NCBI GenBank assembly: GCA_038204465.1
Contig: JBBRCX010000031.1
Coordinates: 1 to 44,758, forward strand
Length of the DNA stretch: 44,758 bases
Reading direction: 5' to 3'
From: JBBRCX01 sp038204465
GTDB lineage: Bacteria > Planctomycetota > Phycisphaerae > Tepidisphaerales > Tepidisphaeraceae
This document shows, in pieces, positions 24,136-36,474 of the stretch (positions within the stretch are counted from its first letter, which is position 1; every line of letters begins with the position of its first letter). A program made the translations under genes and the position numbers. A model generated the notes under the pieces. That model made no database searches. It was not told where the DNA came from and saw only the letters and a list, made by a program, of their open reading frames with translations.

Positions 24136-24922
24136 TCAATCCCCCGCGGCACGCCACAACCTCACCGCGCCATCGGAGTTTGCCGTAGCCAGCGTCATGC
24201 CGTCGGGGGACACGGCCACCGACCCGGGGCCCGCCGGCTCGACGAGCGTGGTTTTGGGCTCGCCCGTCGCCAAGTCCCACAGTTTAACCGTCTTGTCGAA
24301 GCTGGCCGACGCCAACGTCCGGCCGTCCGGGCAAAAGGCCACGGACAAGACGGTACTGGCGTGTCCTTTGAGCGTCGCCTTGAGCGCGCCGCTGTTCACA
24401 TCCCACAACTTGACCGTGTTGTCTTCGCTCCCGGTGGCCAACGTATTGCCGTCATGAGAAATGGCCCCGCAACGGATCCAGGTCGAATGCCCTTTGATCT
24501 CGGCCCGGAGGTGGCGCGTCTCGACGTCCCACAGCTTCAGCGCCCGCCCCCAGCCACCCGTCACGGCCAGGGTGCGCCCGTCTTTGGAGAAGATGAGCGA
24601 GGTGATCGGATCACCAGTTACCGTCTGGGGGCGCCAACGTAGGACACCGGTCGCCCGGTCCCACAGGATGACCTGCCCCTTATTATCACCGGAGGCTACC
24701 GTGCGCGCGTCGGGCGACAGGGCGATCGCGCTGACTGGCCCCGCGTGTCCGGCGAAGGAGGCCGGCCATGGCAGGGCCGTCGCGACGTCCCAGAGCCGGA
24801 CGGTTCCCGTCGCGTCGCCCGACGCCAACGTCGTGCCGTCGGGCGCGAAGCCGAGCGATGTGACGTAGCCGCGGTGCCCTTTCATCGTCACGCGAAGTTC
24901 CCCGCTCGCGGCGTCCCAGAGC

Positions 24923-27570
<2,648 letters not shown>

Positions 27571-27574
<4 letters not shown>

Positions 27575-28209
27575 CGCAACAGTCCTGTCAGGCCCCCCGG
27601 CATCGCCGCCAAGGTCTCCCGCAGTCGCTTGAGCGACCGCACGTACCGCTTGGCCGCGGCGCGCTCCTGGATGCCCAGCACCCGGGCGGCCTCACCGTTG
27701 GTCAACTGCTCGTAGTGCCGCAGCGCCAGGACTTCGCGGTCGGTCGGATCCATCGCATCCAGCGCGTCTTGCAGCCGGAGGTTGACCTCCGCGCGGGCCG
27801 CGGCCGTGTGCGGGCCCGTGGCGTGGCCCGACAGCTCGGCCACCAGCGCCACCGACGTCGCGTGAGCGGTGCCGGCAACGCCCACTTCACGCGCCGCGTC
27901 GCGCATGTGGGTGCCGAGATGATAGCGGTGGACCTCCAGTAGCTTATTGCTCACGATCCCCCGCAGCCACAAAAAAACCGGCACCGCCGGCAGGCGGAAG
28001 TAATCGGCGCGGTGGTCGGCGGCCTCGAGGTACGCCTCCTGGACGATATCCGCGGCGTCAACGCGCCCGCGCAGGCGCGGGTCCAGCCGGAACGCGACCA
28101 TCCGGCGGAGCCGCTCCCCGTGCTTGGTCAACAGCGCCCCCCACGCCTCGATGTCCCCGTCCGCGGCGCGTCGCAACAACCGGTCGGCTTCAAGTTGAAG
28201 GTCCGCCAT
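27571..28209 (-). CDS. ECF-type RNA polymerase sigma factor paired with Ser/Thr kinase
   Basis: A 212-residue sigma-70-family factor. Region 2 includes RVDAADIVQEAYLEA, and region 4 includes LDAMDPTDREVLALRHYEQLTNGEAARVLGI with its helix-turn-helix. It resembles the planctomycete ECF groups that lie next to kinase genes and need no classical anti-sigma factor. None is seen here. The gene overlaps the kinase start by four bases, so they are co-translated. The ATG at 28209 is preceded by GTAGG and a perfect palindrome. Confidence 0.92.
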
Positions 28210-28220
28210 GGATGCCTACA

Positions 28221-28234
28221 GCAATTATAATTGC
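28221..28234 (-). promoter_or_regulatory. Perfect palindrome with TATAAT upstream of the sigma factor
   Basis: GCAATTATAATTGC is a perfect 14-base palindrome centred about 18 bases before the sigma-factor ATG. It contains a consensus TATAAT on the coding strand, but no clear -35 box lies 16-18 bases upstream. It could be a -10 element with a short leader, or an operator. By eye only. Confidence 0.35.
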
Positions 28235-28421
28235 TCCCCAACGCGAGGAGGAGACAGGTGGGTTGATACGTTGGGCAGGTCGACCCGTCGCTTGCGGGCA
28301 CGAGCTGTAAAGGGTCCGGCCGTAAGCCGGGGCGGCTTCTTCTCCAAGCGCGTGATCACCGCCGCAGGCGTCCGCCACGCTTCGTCCTGGCCTCCGCGCA
28401 CGCGTCGAAGCTCGCCAACGC

Positions 28422-28670
28422 ATGCACCGGGCGTTGGTCGAATTGCTGCGCGAGATTCCGTTCGAAGACGTATTGGCTGATGTGAAAGATCGACTCGACT
28501 ACGGGCCGGCCGAGTATCTGTCCCGCATCTGCATTCGATTCTGCCTCAGCTCGCGCGAACCTCTGCTGCTCCGCGCCCGCTTCAAATACAAGCCATTAAC
28601 AAGCGCGAAGTTTGTCCGGCAGACCAAGCGCGCCTGGCGTGATCTGGCTGCCAGTACCAAGCGAAAGTAG
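28422..28670 (+). CDS. Small hypothetical protein
   Basis: An 82-residue plus-strand frame with balanced composition and two helical segments (ALVELLREIPFEDVLADVKDRL; SAKFVRQTKRAWRDLAAS). No family is recognised and no strong ribosome-binding site precedes the ATG. It lies alone between the sigma factor and tRNA-Ser, in what may be a decayed element. The flanks 28235-28421 and 28671-28791 show nothing else. Confidence 0.35.
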   Translation: MHRALVELLREIPFEDVLADVKDRLDYGPAEYLSRICIRFCLSSREPLLLRARFKYKPLTSAKFVRQTKRAWRDLAASTKRK

Positions 28671-28791
28671 CCCGGTAGTAGGGCGCGGGCGCAGGTGGGG
28701 GCGAATTGGGGGCGATCACGATCGCGTGCAGTCCGCACCCTGATTTAAAGCATGTCAAATAAATGACTTAGAACTCAATAGAAGAATCTAG

Positions 28792-28878
28792 CGGAGAGGG
28801 GGAGATTCGAACTCCCGCTACCCTTGCGGGCAGACCGGTTTTCGAAACCGGCGCATTCAACCACTCTGCCACCTCTCC
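28792..28878 (-). tRNA. tRNA-Ser (anticodon CGA)
   Basis: An 87-base cloverleaf on the minus strand. The acceptor GGAGAGG (28872-28878) pairs with CCTCTCC (28793-28799), with discriminator G at 28792. The anticodon stem CCGGT/ACCGG encloses TTCGAAA, giving CGA, which reads UCG. A long variable arm (TGCCCGCAAGGGTA) is typical of serine tRNAs, and the GTTCGAATC T-loop is present. CCA is not encoded. Confidence 0.95.
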
Positions 28879-29107
28879 GGTGGAAAACGAAAACTAACCC
28901 ATGGCCGAAGTGAGGTCAATTCGGCCATTACGCTCGGCTTCTCCAGCGCCGAGCGCCGCCGCGGCGCGGGCCAGACGCGGAGAACCAACTGTCTGCGCCC
29001 CGGTTAAACGATGCGAAGCGAATCGCCGGAACCAAGCATAAAGGAGTGTAAAATGAAAGACGGGCCGCCAGACCTGTCCTTCAAGTCGCTCATTCGAACA
29101 CGTTCAG

Positions 29108-31834
29108 CTACTTCGTCTTCAAAAAGAATACCCGGATCTCCCCAGGCCGCAGCTTCAGCGTGGCGGTGTTCATCTCTCCATCCTGTTTCCAGTCCAGCTT
29201 CACCGGCTGCGTGTACTCGGGCAGCCACTCGTTCGCGAAGGCCCAGCTCTGCGGCTCTTCGCCGATCCAATCCTCAGTAGCAGCCGGCTTCTCCTTCGTG
29301 CGCAGCGTGATCTCGTAGCTCTTGCTCTGATCGATCGGCCTGGCAGGTGAGTGCGACGCCTTGGAGATGCCTTCGTTGTTGCTTACGACAACGATGTAGC
29401 CGTCGGCACGGATGTTCACGAAATGCTGACAGTTTCCGCGCACTTCCACCGGCTGCAGGCCGCTGGTAACCTCCAGCAGCAAGTGCGCCATGTACGGCAT
29501 CGCGACGCCGTCGAGGCCCAGAAGATACGAGGGCGTCGTGAGGATGACTTTCCCCTTGCCCACCTTGTTCAGCACCGCAACCGGATCGCCCGATGGAGTC
29601 TTGGCGATCACTTCGCCGGTGGTCGCAGTGGCCATGCGATATGAAAACGGCGTGCCCGCCAGCGTCTCATTGTCGCGCACGCATTGCGCGCTGCTCGCCT
29701 CTTTGGCCGCCTTCGCATCGCCAAGCTTCGCGCCCAGGAAAGTGTCATCGAGGCCCGGCACCACCTGTTCCGCGTTGATCACCAGCGTGCCGCCGTCATT
29801 GACATACTGCTTCAGCCGCCCGGCCCACTTCGCGTCAAGACGCGTTTCGCCGAGGCAGATCAGCACCGGATAGTTCTTCACCGCGTCGAGCTTGGTGGGC
29901 GACGTCACCAGGGCGTCGAAGATGTCGCCGAAGTAGCCGTTGGGCCACGGAACGTTCAGATCATCAACCGGGTCGCCCTCGTTCTTCGGGAACGGGAAGT
30001 ACGCGACGTTGAAGAACTGATCCAGCATCCGGTCGCCGCGGGCCATCGGCTCTTTGCCCCAGATGCGCTCGCCGTCGTAGGTGTACTTGTCCCAGCCGTG
30101 CGCGTGATCGAGCAACAAGCCCACCGGCGTGTTGATGACGCCGCGGTCCGGGTGCTTGCTCGCCATCCGCAGCATCTCGTCATACGACCAGCCCATCGCG
30201 TTGAGCTTGCCGTTGTTGTCGAACAGATTGTACCCCTGCTCGGGATGGAAGAAGTTGGTTCCCTGCAGATACGCGTTGAGCAGCGTCCGGCGGACGTGCG
30301 CGAAGGACGAGCCAATCACAGCGTTGCGGTTGTCGATCTTCAGCCCTTCCATCTTGATCTCGTACGGACCTTCCTTCGTCAACGTGCGGATCGCGTCGCC
30401 GAAGCTGGCGCCGTAATACCACAGCCAGCGAATGCCATACTGCCGCGCGGCGCCGCGCACGAACGACACCTGCCATTGGATGTAAGGCAAAGCCGAGGCC
30501 GATTCCGCGCCGACGACCTGCGCGCCCGCTTCCGCGAATTGATGGACATGGGTAACGGTCCCGACGCTGATGCAGGTGATCACTTTCTCCAGCGGGTTCT
30601 CAACCGGCGACGCCCAGTCGGCGCTGATCGCCGCCTTCCATTTCTGCTTTCCCGCGCCAAAGAGAAACTGGTAATTGTTCTCTTTGTAATTTTTGCCGGC
30701 CGCTACGTCCGGCGGAACGAGCGTCGGGCCCAGATAACTATCCTCTCCCGATATGATCCCCACCCACAGTTCGCCGAAGGTCTGCTTCATCGCGTTGAAT
30801 GAGCCGGGCACGCTTTTGGCCGACCCATAGTTGCCGACGATCACAAAAGGTCGTTTGTTCTTCAGGATGTATTGCCGCACCGGATCGTTCGCTCTCAGCA
30901 GGTTGGGCGTATCGGCAATGTTGATCTGCAGCCCAACGACCGGCAGGCTGAAGATCGGGGCGGCCTTGGGATTGCCGCGGTGCGCGCTGAGAAACCCTTT
31001 GATGGCCAGATCACCGTCATCCCCGGAGATGCGAACCGGCTCCGGAAAGCCCGGCACCAGAGTGGTCGCCCCCATGTACCAGAAGTCGCGCCCCGCCGTT
31101 TTCTTGAGTTGCCACGCCTCGGGGACCGCGCGCTTCGGATCGGCCTCGATCAAAGGCTTGAGCGGCTCGCGCTTTTCCCCCCACTTCAGCAGATACTGAG
31201 AATATGCCATCGGCGGAAAGCCGCGATCCGCCGGCTTCCACTGCGGATCGGTCGTCAGAATGATCGAATCCACCCCGCGGCGCACCGGCGCTGTCCCGGC
31301 CAGCGCAATGCGGATCTTGGCTGGGCCCTCCTTCAGGTTCATCTGCGAACTCGCCCAGGCATAATTCCAAGTGAGCGGCGGCGTCGGAGGGGGCGCAACA
31401 TCCTTCAGGCCGAATGCCGCCTTGGCCTGCCCGACGTATACATCGAACGGCTCCGGCTTGCCCGCATAGTCTTCATATCGAACCCAAAGCGTGTAGGCGC
31501 CGTCGGTCGGAATGAACGTGTCGAGCGAGAGGTCCCCGACAGCCGCCGTCGGCTCCCCATAAACCGCCCACCACCCCGAGTCTCCGCCCCGGCTCCATTG
31601 CGGATACCATGCCATGTTCTGCTTCCAGGAGCCCACCTTGGGGTCAGTTTGGCTCGATGGAGATACGCCCGCGAAATCCTCCGCTTCAAACTTCATGTAA
31701 ACCGGCGTCGCGCCTTCCCCGCCGGTGCTGTCCGCTCGGGCGCAGGCAAGATGAGAGATGACCGCCGTGCCCACGAGCGAAAGCATCGCCAGTGCCACAA
31801 GAGAAGGAATTCCGAGCCGGAAGCGTTGCCTCAT
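29108..31834 (-). CDS. Large exported glycoside-hydrolase-like protein
   Basis: A 908-residue secreted protein. From the ATG at 31834 it has a signal peptide (RQRFRLGIPSLVALAML..., cleavage likely after ARA at about residue 34). A carbohydrate-binding-like beta domain follows (YMKFEAEDFAGVSPSSQ and YTLWVRYEDYAG). The middle has an alpha/beta barrel appearance (IRWLWYYGASFGDA, NFFHPEQGYNLFDN). About residues 690-800 resemble a glutamine-amidotransferase-like or beta-galactosidase trimerisation fold (YPVLICLGETRLDAKWAGRLKQ, DGGTLVINAEQ), and the end is beta-rich. I cannot name the family or the catalytic residues. The frame upstream of 31834 is shadow. It is transcribed divergently from the ABC exporter. 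Confidence 0.7.
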   Translation of the reverse strand: MRQRFRLGIPSLVALAMLSLVGTAVISHLACARADSTGGEGATPVYMKFEAEDFAGVSPSSQTDPKVGSWKQNMAWYPQWSRGGDSGWWAVYGEPTAAVGDLSLDTFIPTDGAYTLWVRYEDYAGKPEPFDVYVGQAKAAFGLKDVAPPPTPPLTWNYAWASSQMNLKEGPAKIRIALAGTAPVRRGVDSIILTTDPQWKPADRGFPPMAYSQYLLKWGEKREPLKPLIEADPKRAVPEAWQLKKTAGRDFWYMGATTLVPGFPEPVRISGDDGDLAIKGFLSAHRGNPKAAPIFSLPVVGLQINIADTPNLLRANDPVRQYILKNKRPFVIVGNYGSAKSVPGSFNAMKQTFGELWVGIISGEDSYLGPTLVPPDVAAGKNYKENNYQFLFGAGKQKWKAAISADWASPVENPLEKVITCISVGTVTHVHQFAEAGAQVVGAESASALPYIQWQVSFVRGAARQYGIRWLWYYGASFGDAIRTLTKEGPYEIKMEGLKIDNRNAVIGSSFAHVRRTLLNAYLQGTNFFHPEQGYNLFDNNGKLNAMGWSYDEMLRMASKHPDRGVINTPVGLLLDHAHGWDKYTYDGERIWGKEPMARGDRMLDQFFNVAYFPFPKNEGDPVDDLNVPWPNGYFGDIFDALVTSPTKLDAVKNYPVLICLGETRLDAKWAGRLKQYVNDGGTLVINAEQVVPGLDDTFLGAKLGDAKAAKEASSAQCVRDNETLAGTPFSYRMATATTGEVIAKTPSGDPVAVLNKVGKGKVILTTPSYLLGLDGVAMPYMAHLLLEVTSGLQPVEVRGNCQHFVNIRADGYIVVVSNNEGISKASHSPARPIDQSKSYEITLRTKEKPAATEDWIGEEPQSWAFANEWLPEYTQPVKLDWKQDGEMNTATLKLRPGEIRVFFLKTK

Positions 31835-32029
31835 GGGTGATCCGCCTGTTGTGGAAGGTCTCTGGTCCAGGTCCGCATCCATCGTACCGGTTGATGCAGC
31901 CAATGTTGAGGGCTGGTATTCCCCGGCACGACCCCGCGGGTCCGCCAACCGCCGCACAATCGTTCATGCTCCGCGCTGCGTGCAGACGCCACAACCGTTC
32001 TGCAAGATCCTCGCGCTCATTGCCGATAA

Positions 32030-32064
32030 GAACCGGACAGGGGCCCCCGCTGGGGGCCCGGTTC
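32030..32064 (+). promoter_or_regulatory. Strong hairpin in the 5' leader of the ABC transporter gene
   Basis: Outer arms GAACC (32030-32034) and GGTTC (32060-32064) enclose inner arms GGGCCCCC (32041-32048) and GGGGGCCC (52-59 of the same line) around a GCT loop. It lies 22 bases before the ATG. There is no U-tract, so it is not a simple terminator. It could affect mRNA stability or translation. Confidence 0.45.
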
Positions 32065-32086
32065 GTTGATTCAGGGTTGTGGGTGT

Positions 32087-35053
32087 ATGCAATCTACTCT
32101 TCAGCAGATCAAGGCCGTCGCCAAACCCCCGAAGCAGGGACGAGGCAAACGGCGACTCGGGTTTCGTTCCGACCGCAAACACGCCGCCTCGGTGGCACAA
32201 TCAATCGCGGCGCAGGCAGACGGCTCACCGCTGCGGCAGGCGGTGCCCGGCCCGGTCGCACAACTCCTCGAGGCCGAGTCGGTCCAACTCTCCGGCCTGC
32301 TCCTCTTCACCGACACCGACATCGACCGCGACGGGTCCTACCGCGCGCAGTGGCTGGCGGTGACGAACGACCGCCTCCTTCTTCTCAGCGGAGGCGACTC
32401 GCCCGCGATCCACACCACCCTTTCGTTCAGCGATGCCACCGAGTTCCGCCTCGAATCCGTCATCGGATCGGGGCTCCTCCAGGCGCGGGTCGGGGGAATG
32501 TTCGTCGACCTCCTTCGCTTCAGCAACCGCCTCGGCGACCGCTTTGCAAAGGTCGCGCGAAAGCTGGATCGCCACCTGCATGGCGAACCCATCACCGTCG
32601 AGCCGGAAGACGACGTCGATCCCCGGCGCTGCAAGACCTGTGCGCTGATGCTCGACTTCCCGGGCGAGACCTGCCCGCGCTGCGTCAACAAAGGCGCGGT
32701 GCTCGCACGCATGTGGAAGCTGATGGTGCCCTATCGCCGCTCCGCCTTCGCGATGATGGCGCTGCTCGTGCTCGGCATCGGCCTCGACCTCGTCGGGCCC
32801 AAGCTCACGCAGTACCTCATCGACCACGTCTTCCCCGGCAACCGCGACGCCGCCCACGCACTGGTCAAGACGCCCGGCGCCGCCTCGAGCCACCTCGCGC
32901 TGCTGGTCAACGTGGTCCTCATCCTGGCGGCCGTCCAGGTCCTTCGGATGGTCGTCAATGTCATGAACGGGCGGCTCAGCAGCAAGGTCGGCACCGGCAT
33001 CACCTTTGACATGCGCTCGCGCCTCGTGCAGCACATGCAGCAACTCTCGGTCTCCTACTACGACCGTCAGCAGGTGGGCTCGCTCGTCGGACGCGTGGCC
33101 TACGACACCGAAGCCCTTCACGGCTTCGTCGCCCAGCTCACCAGCGGTTTCCTCTTTCAGATCGTCATGGTGCTGCTGGTCGGCGTGATGATGTTCAGCA
33201 TCGACGTGAAACTGGCAATGTTCACCCTCGTCCCAGCCCCGCTGGTGATTCTCGGCAGCATCGTCTTCTGGCGCTATATCTACCCGCGCTACTACCGCTT
33301 CTGGGACGCCTCCAGCAAGCAGGCGGGCATGCTCTCCGGAATGCTCTCAGGCATGCGCGTCGTCAAGGCCTTCGGACAGGAGGGCCGCGAAACCGACCGC
33401 TTCAACAAGGCCAGCGACTATCTGCAGAAGAGCCGCCGCACCGTCGACATGAGCGTGGTCACCTTCAACCCGATGATGAGCCTCGTCTTCCAGTTCGGCG
33501 GGTGGATCGTCTGGTACGTCGGCGGAAAGGACGTGCTCGAAGGCCGCCTCAGCCTCGGTCAGCTCATGGCCTACTTCGGCTACCTCTGGATGTTCTACTC
33601 GCCGCTGGGCGCGCTGACGCAATTCACCAATTGGCTCACCAGCTTCATCACGCAGGCGCACAGGATCTTCGAGATCCTCGACACGCCCGTGCAGATCGGC
33701 GAAAGCGCGCAGCCCCTGCGACAGACGCTCCAGGGCGCCATCGCGTTTGAAAACGTCTCCTTCGGCTACACCCGCCACCAGCAGGTCCTGAAGGACATCA
33801 ACCTCGACATCAAGCCCGGCGAGATGATCGGTGTCGTCGGGCGCAGCGGCTCTGGAAAATCGACCCTCGTCAACCTGATCTGCCGCTTCTACGACGTCAA
33901 CGATGGCCGCGTCCTGATCGACGGCGTCGACATCCGCGGCTTCGCCAAGGACAACCTCCGCGGGCAGATCGGCGTCGTCCTCCAGGAGCCGTTCCTGTTC
34001 CGCGGCAGCCTGTGGGAAAACCTCACCTACGGCAAGCCCGAAGCAACGCCCGAGCAGGTCCTCGCCGCATCCAGGGCCGGCAACTGCCACGACTTCATCA
34101 TGCGCAACATGCACGCCTACGACACCTGGGTCGGCGAGCGCGGCGCCGGCCTCTCAGGCGGCGAGCGCCAGCGCATCAGCATCGCCCGCGTGCTGCTCAC
34201 CGATCCGCGCATTCTCATCCTCGACGAGGCCACCAGCAGCGTCGATGCCGAGAGCGAAGCTGCGATCCAGGCCGCGATGGCCGAAGTCGTCAAGGGACGC
34301 ACGACCATCGCCATCGCCCACCGCCTCAGCACCCTGCGCAGCGCCAACCGCATCCTCGTCGTGGATGCCGGCAAGATCGTCGAATCCGGCGCGCATGCCG
34401 ACCTGGTCAATCGCGACGGGCTCTATGCCAAACTCGTGAAGATCCAGGGTCAGCTAGCGCCCCCGCCGACGATCGACAACCTCGTCGCCGACCAGAAAGC
34501 CATTGGGAACGAAGCCGCCTCCAAGGCGCTGGCGGATCCGAAAAGCTTCCACCCGCGCTGGCTCACGCCTAACCTGGCCAACATCCACCTCGGCAGCCAC
34601 AGCGCCCTGCATGTCACCGTTCTGAACGAGCGGATCTACGGCGGGGTCTATGCCCTGCGCTGCATGCCCGTGCGCTTCCCGCGCGAGTTCATCTCGCTCC
34701 GCTGCCTCGACCACGAGAAGCGCGAGACCGAAGTCGGCCTGATTCGCCGGCTCGATGAGTGGCCCGCCGAGGCCCAGAAACTCGTCGAGGAATCGCTGCA
34801 GAAGCGCTACTTTGTCCACACCATCCGGGCGATCCAGAACCTCGAGCACTTCCAGGGCTACCTCAACTTCGATGTCGAGACCGACCTCGGCCCGCTCCAG
34901 TTCATCATGCGCTGGCAGTACGACAAGGCCCAGGACTACGGCCCCGCCGGCAAGATGCTGCTCGACACCGAGGACAACCGCTTCCTCGTCCCAGATGTCG
35001 AAACCCTCCCCGAGCGCGACCGCCGGATGTTTCAACGCTACATCTACTGGTGA
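32087..35053 (+). CDS. ABC exporter fused to a zinc ribbon and a DUF1854-like domain
   Basis: A 988-residue fusion. About residues 55-165 look like a PH-like domain (WLAVTNDRLLLLSG). A zinc ribbon follows with Cys182, 185, 196 and 199. A six-helix ABC exporter membrane domain runs from about 215, then the ATPase: GRSGSGKST (about 585-592), Q-loop VLQEPFLF, LSGGERQR (about 690), ILILDEATSS and IAIAHRLST. The last 170 residues resemble DUF1854, which in other bacteria is linked to cyanophycin-associated ABC transporters; I recall this link but cannot check it. The ATG at 32087 is preferred over a TTG at 32066. The substrate is unknown. A terminator follows. Confidence 0.88.
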   Translation: MQSTLQQIKAVAKPPKQGRGKRRLGFRSDRKHAASVAQSIAAQADGSPLRQAVPGPVAQLLEAESVQLSGLLLFTDTDIDRDGSYRAQWLAVTNDRLLLLSGGDSPAIHTTLSFSDATEFRLESVIGSGLLQARVGGMFVDLLRFSNRLGDRFAKVARKLDRHLHGEPITVEPEDDVDPRRCKTCALMLDFPGETCPRCVNKGAVLARMWKLMVPYRRSAFAMMALLVLGIGLDLVGPKLTQYLIDHVFPGNRDAAHALVKTPGAASSHLALLVNVVLILAAVQVLRMVVNVMNGRLSSKVGTGITFDMRSRLVQHMQQLSVSYYDRQQVGSLVGRVAYDTEALHGFVAQLTSGFLFQIVMVLLVGVMMFSIDVKLAMFTLVPAPLVILGSIVFWRYIYPRYYRFWDASSKQAGMLSGMLSGMRVVKAFGQEGRETDRFNKASDYLQKSRRTVDMSVVTFNPMMSLVFQFGGWIVWYVGGKDVLEGRLSLGQLMAYFGYLWMFYSPLGALTQFTNWLTSFITQAHRIFEILDTPVQIGESAQPLRQTLQGAIAFENVSFGYTRHQQVLKDINLDIKPGEMIGVVGRSGSGKSTLVNLICRFYDVNDGRVLIDGVDIRGFAKDNLRGQIGVVLQEPFLFRGSLWENLTYGKPEATPEQVLAASRAGNCHDFIMRNMHAYDTWVGERGAGLSGGERQRISIARVLLTDPRILILDEATSSVDAESEAAIQAAMAEVVKGRTTIAIAHRLSTLRSANRILVVDAGKIVESGAHADLVNRDGLYAKLVKIQGQLAPPPTIDNLVADQKAIGNEAASKALADPKSFHPRWLTPNLANIHLGSHSALHVTVLNERIYGGVYALRCMPVRFPREFISLRCLDHEKRETEVGLIRRLDEWPAEAQKLVEESLQKRYFVHTIRAIQNLEHFQGYLNFDVETDLGPLQFIMRWQYDKAQDYGPAGKMLLDTEDNRFLVPDVETLPERDRRMFQRYIYW

Positions 35054-35077
35054 GCAGCGGAATGCTTTCCCAGGAGA

Positions 35078-35110
35078 AGGGATCGGACTTGCTCCGGTCC
35101 CTCTTTGTTG
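35078..35110 (+). terminator. Rho-independent terminator after the ABC transporter gene
   Basis: A 10-base stem AGGGATCGGA / TCCGGTCCCT (one U-G wobble) with a CTTGC loop is followed by CTTTGTTG. It lies 25 bases after the stop codon. Confidence 0.75.
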
Positions 35111-35195
35111 CGCCGCGATTTCCCATCCTTTATCTTCCCACCAGCACCACGCCCACGAGCGCGGCAAAGTCCGATCTGCGTGTTACTCTCTTCCC

Positions 35196-36305
35196 ATGCC
35201 CGACACCTCTCTGCGCTTCATCCGCATCCAGCAGGACGAGCTCGACCCCGGCCCCCTTCCCCTCCCCTTCCACGACTCGACCATGGGCCCGTTCACGCAC
35301 TGGCGGCTCAACTGGCTTCGCCTCACCGCTGACGAGGGCACGATCGGCCAGGCCCCGACCCTGCTTCCCGATTCCATTCCGCAAGCGCTTCTCGCCGAAG
35401 GACCACGATCGCTTGATGACTGGTGGCATCGCATCTGGTGGATGCTGCGCAACCTGGGCCATCGCAATCCGGCCGTCACCGGCTCCGTCGCCGGCCTCGA
35501 CATGGCCATGCGCGACATCCTCTCCCAGCGGGCAAAGCAACCCTGGCACCGCCACAACGGCGCTACCCGCGACAGCGTCCCGGTCTATGGCAGCGGCGGA
35601 GGAACGAATCGAACCGTCGATCAACTCGTCGCCGAGATGCGCGACTTCGTGTCCGGCGGCTATCGCACCGTCAAAATGAAAGTCGGCAAAGACTTCGGCA
35701 GCCGCATGGATGAAGACGTCGAGCGCGTGCGGGCCGTGCGCGAGGCGATCGGCAACGATGTCGCGCTCGCAGTCGATGCCAACCAGATATGGTCGGCCGC
35801 GCAGGCACACGCCTTCGCAACTCGCATCGCCCACCTCAACATCGCCTGGTTTGAGGAGCCCGTTCACTCCGCCGACCGCCAGGCGCTGCGCGAGCTGTGC
35901 CCAGCCTGTCCGATCCCCGTGGCGATGGGCGAGAGCGAAAACCACTGGCTCGGCTTCCGCGACCTTTCCGAGTGCGGCGTGCAGCACCTCCAGCCGTCGC
36001 CGCACGGCATTCCCGGCTACGCCCGCTGGCGCGAGGCCCTGGCATTCGCCGAACGAGGCGGCGCCTACTGGACCGCCGGCGGCTTCTCGAACCTCACCGC
36101 GATGTACGTTGCGACCCGCCCCGCCGGAACCGTCGAGTACCTCCGCTCGATCATCGGCCACCTCGCCACCTGCTGGTCCGTCAAGCCCGCAATCGCCGGC
36201 GGCGAAATCCACCTTCCGCAGACGCCGGGACTTCCCGTAGCGGTGGATTGGGATGGCCTGCACGCCCGTGGCGCTGTTCGATCTCTATTGGATTTGAAAG
36301 CCTGA
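35196..36305 (+). CDS. Enolase-superfamily enzyme (mandelate racemase/muconate lactonising type)
   Basis: A 369-residue two-domain enzyme. The barrel has the KxK catalytic lysines in TVKMKVG (Lys160, Lys162). Metal ligands are Asp194 in AVDANQIW, Glu in WFEEPV (220-221) and Glu246 in MGESE. A His in QPSPHGIPG may complete the site. Members abstract a proton next to a carboxylate, for example in sugar-acid dehydration, but the substrate is not evident. The ATG at 35196 is chosen because the longer frame is shadow of the transporter. It is preceded by the transporter's terminator, so it is likely transcribed separately. Confidence 0.88.
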   Translation: MPDTSLRFIRIQQDELDPGPLPLPFHDSTMGPFTHWRLNWLRLTADEGTIGQAPTLLPDSIPQALLAEGPRSLDDWWHRIWWMLRNLGHRNPAVTGSVAGLDMAMRDILSQRAKQPWHRHNGATRDSVPVYGSGGGTNRTVDQLVAEMRDFVSGGYRTVKMKVGKDFGSRMDEDVERVRAVREAIGNDVALAVDANQIWSAAQAHAFATRIAHLNIAWFEEPVHSADRQALRELCPACPIPVAMGESENHWLGFRDLSECGVQHLQPSPHGIPGYARWREALAFAERGGAYWTAGGFSNLTAMYVATRPAGTVEYLRSIIGHLATCWSVKPAIAGGEIHLPQTPGLPVAVDWDGLHARGAVRSLLDLKA

Positions 36306-36474
36306 CGCCGGGCCGCTTCCCTTCCCGCCCGCTCGTTGTTACACCTCCCAGGGTCCGAACATTGTGCGGGAGGCAGGCATGGCGGAGATGCCGTTCAGCG
36401 AGTGCCGTCGTTTAGTCGAGCTCAACCAAATCCCAATGCGCCCTTCTCTCAAGCGAATTCACGATCAGCTATCC

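Noticed and set aside
31792..33009. Plus-strand open frame of 405 codons
   Set aside because: Overlaps the start of the exported protein and the ABC gene; Arg/Pro-rich shadow of the ABC frame.
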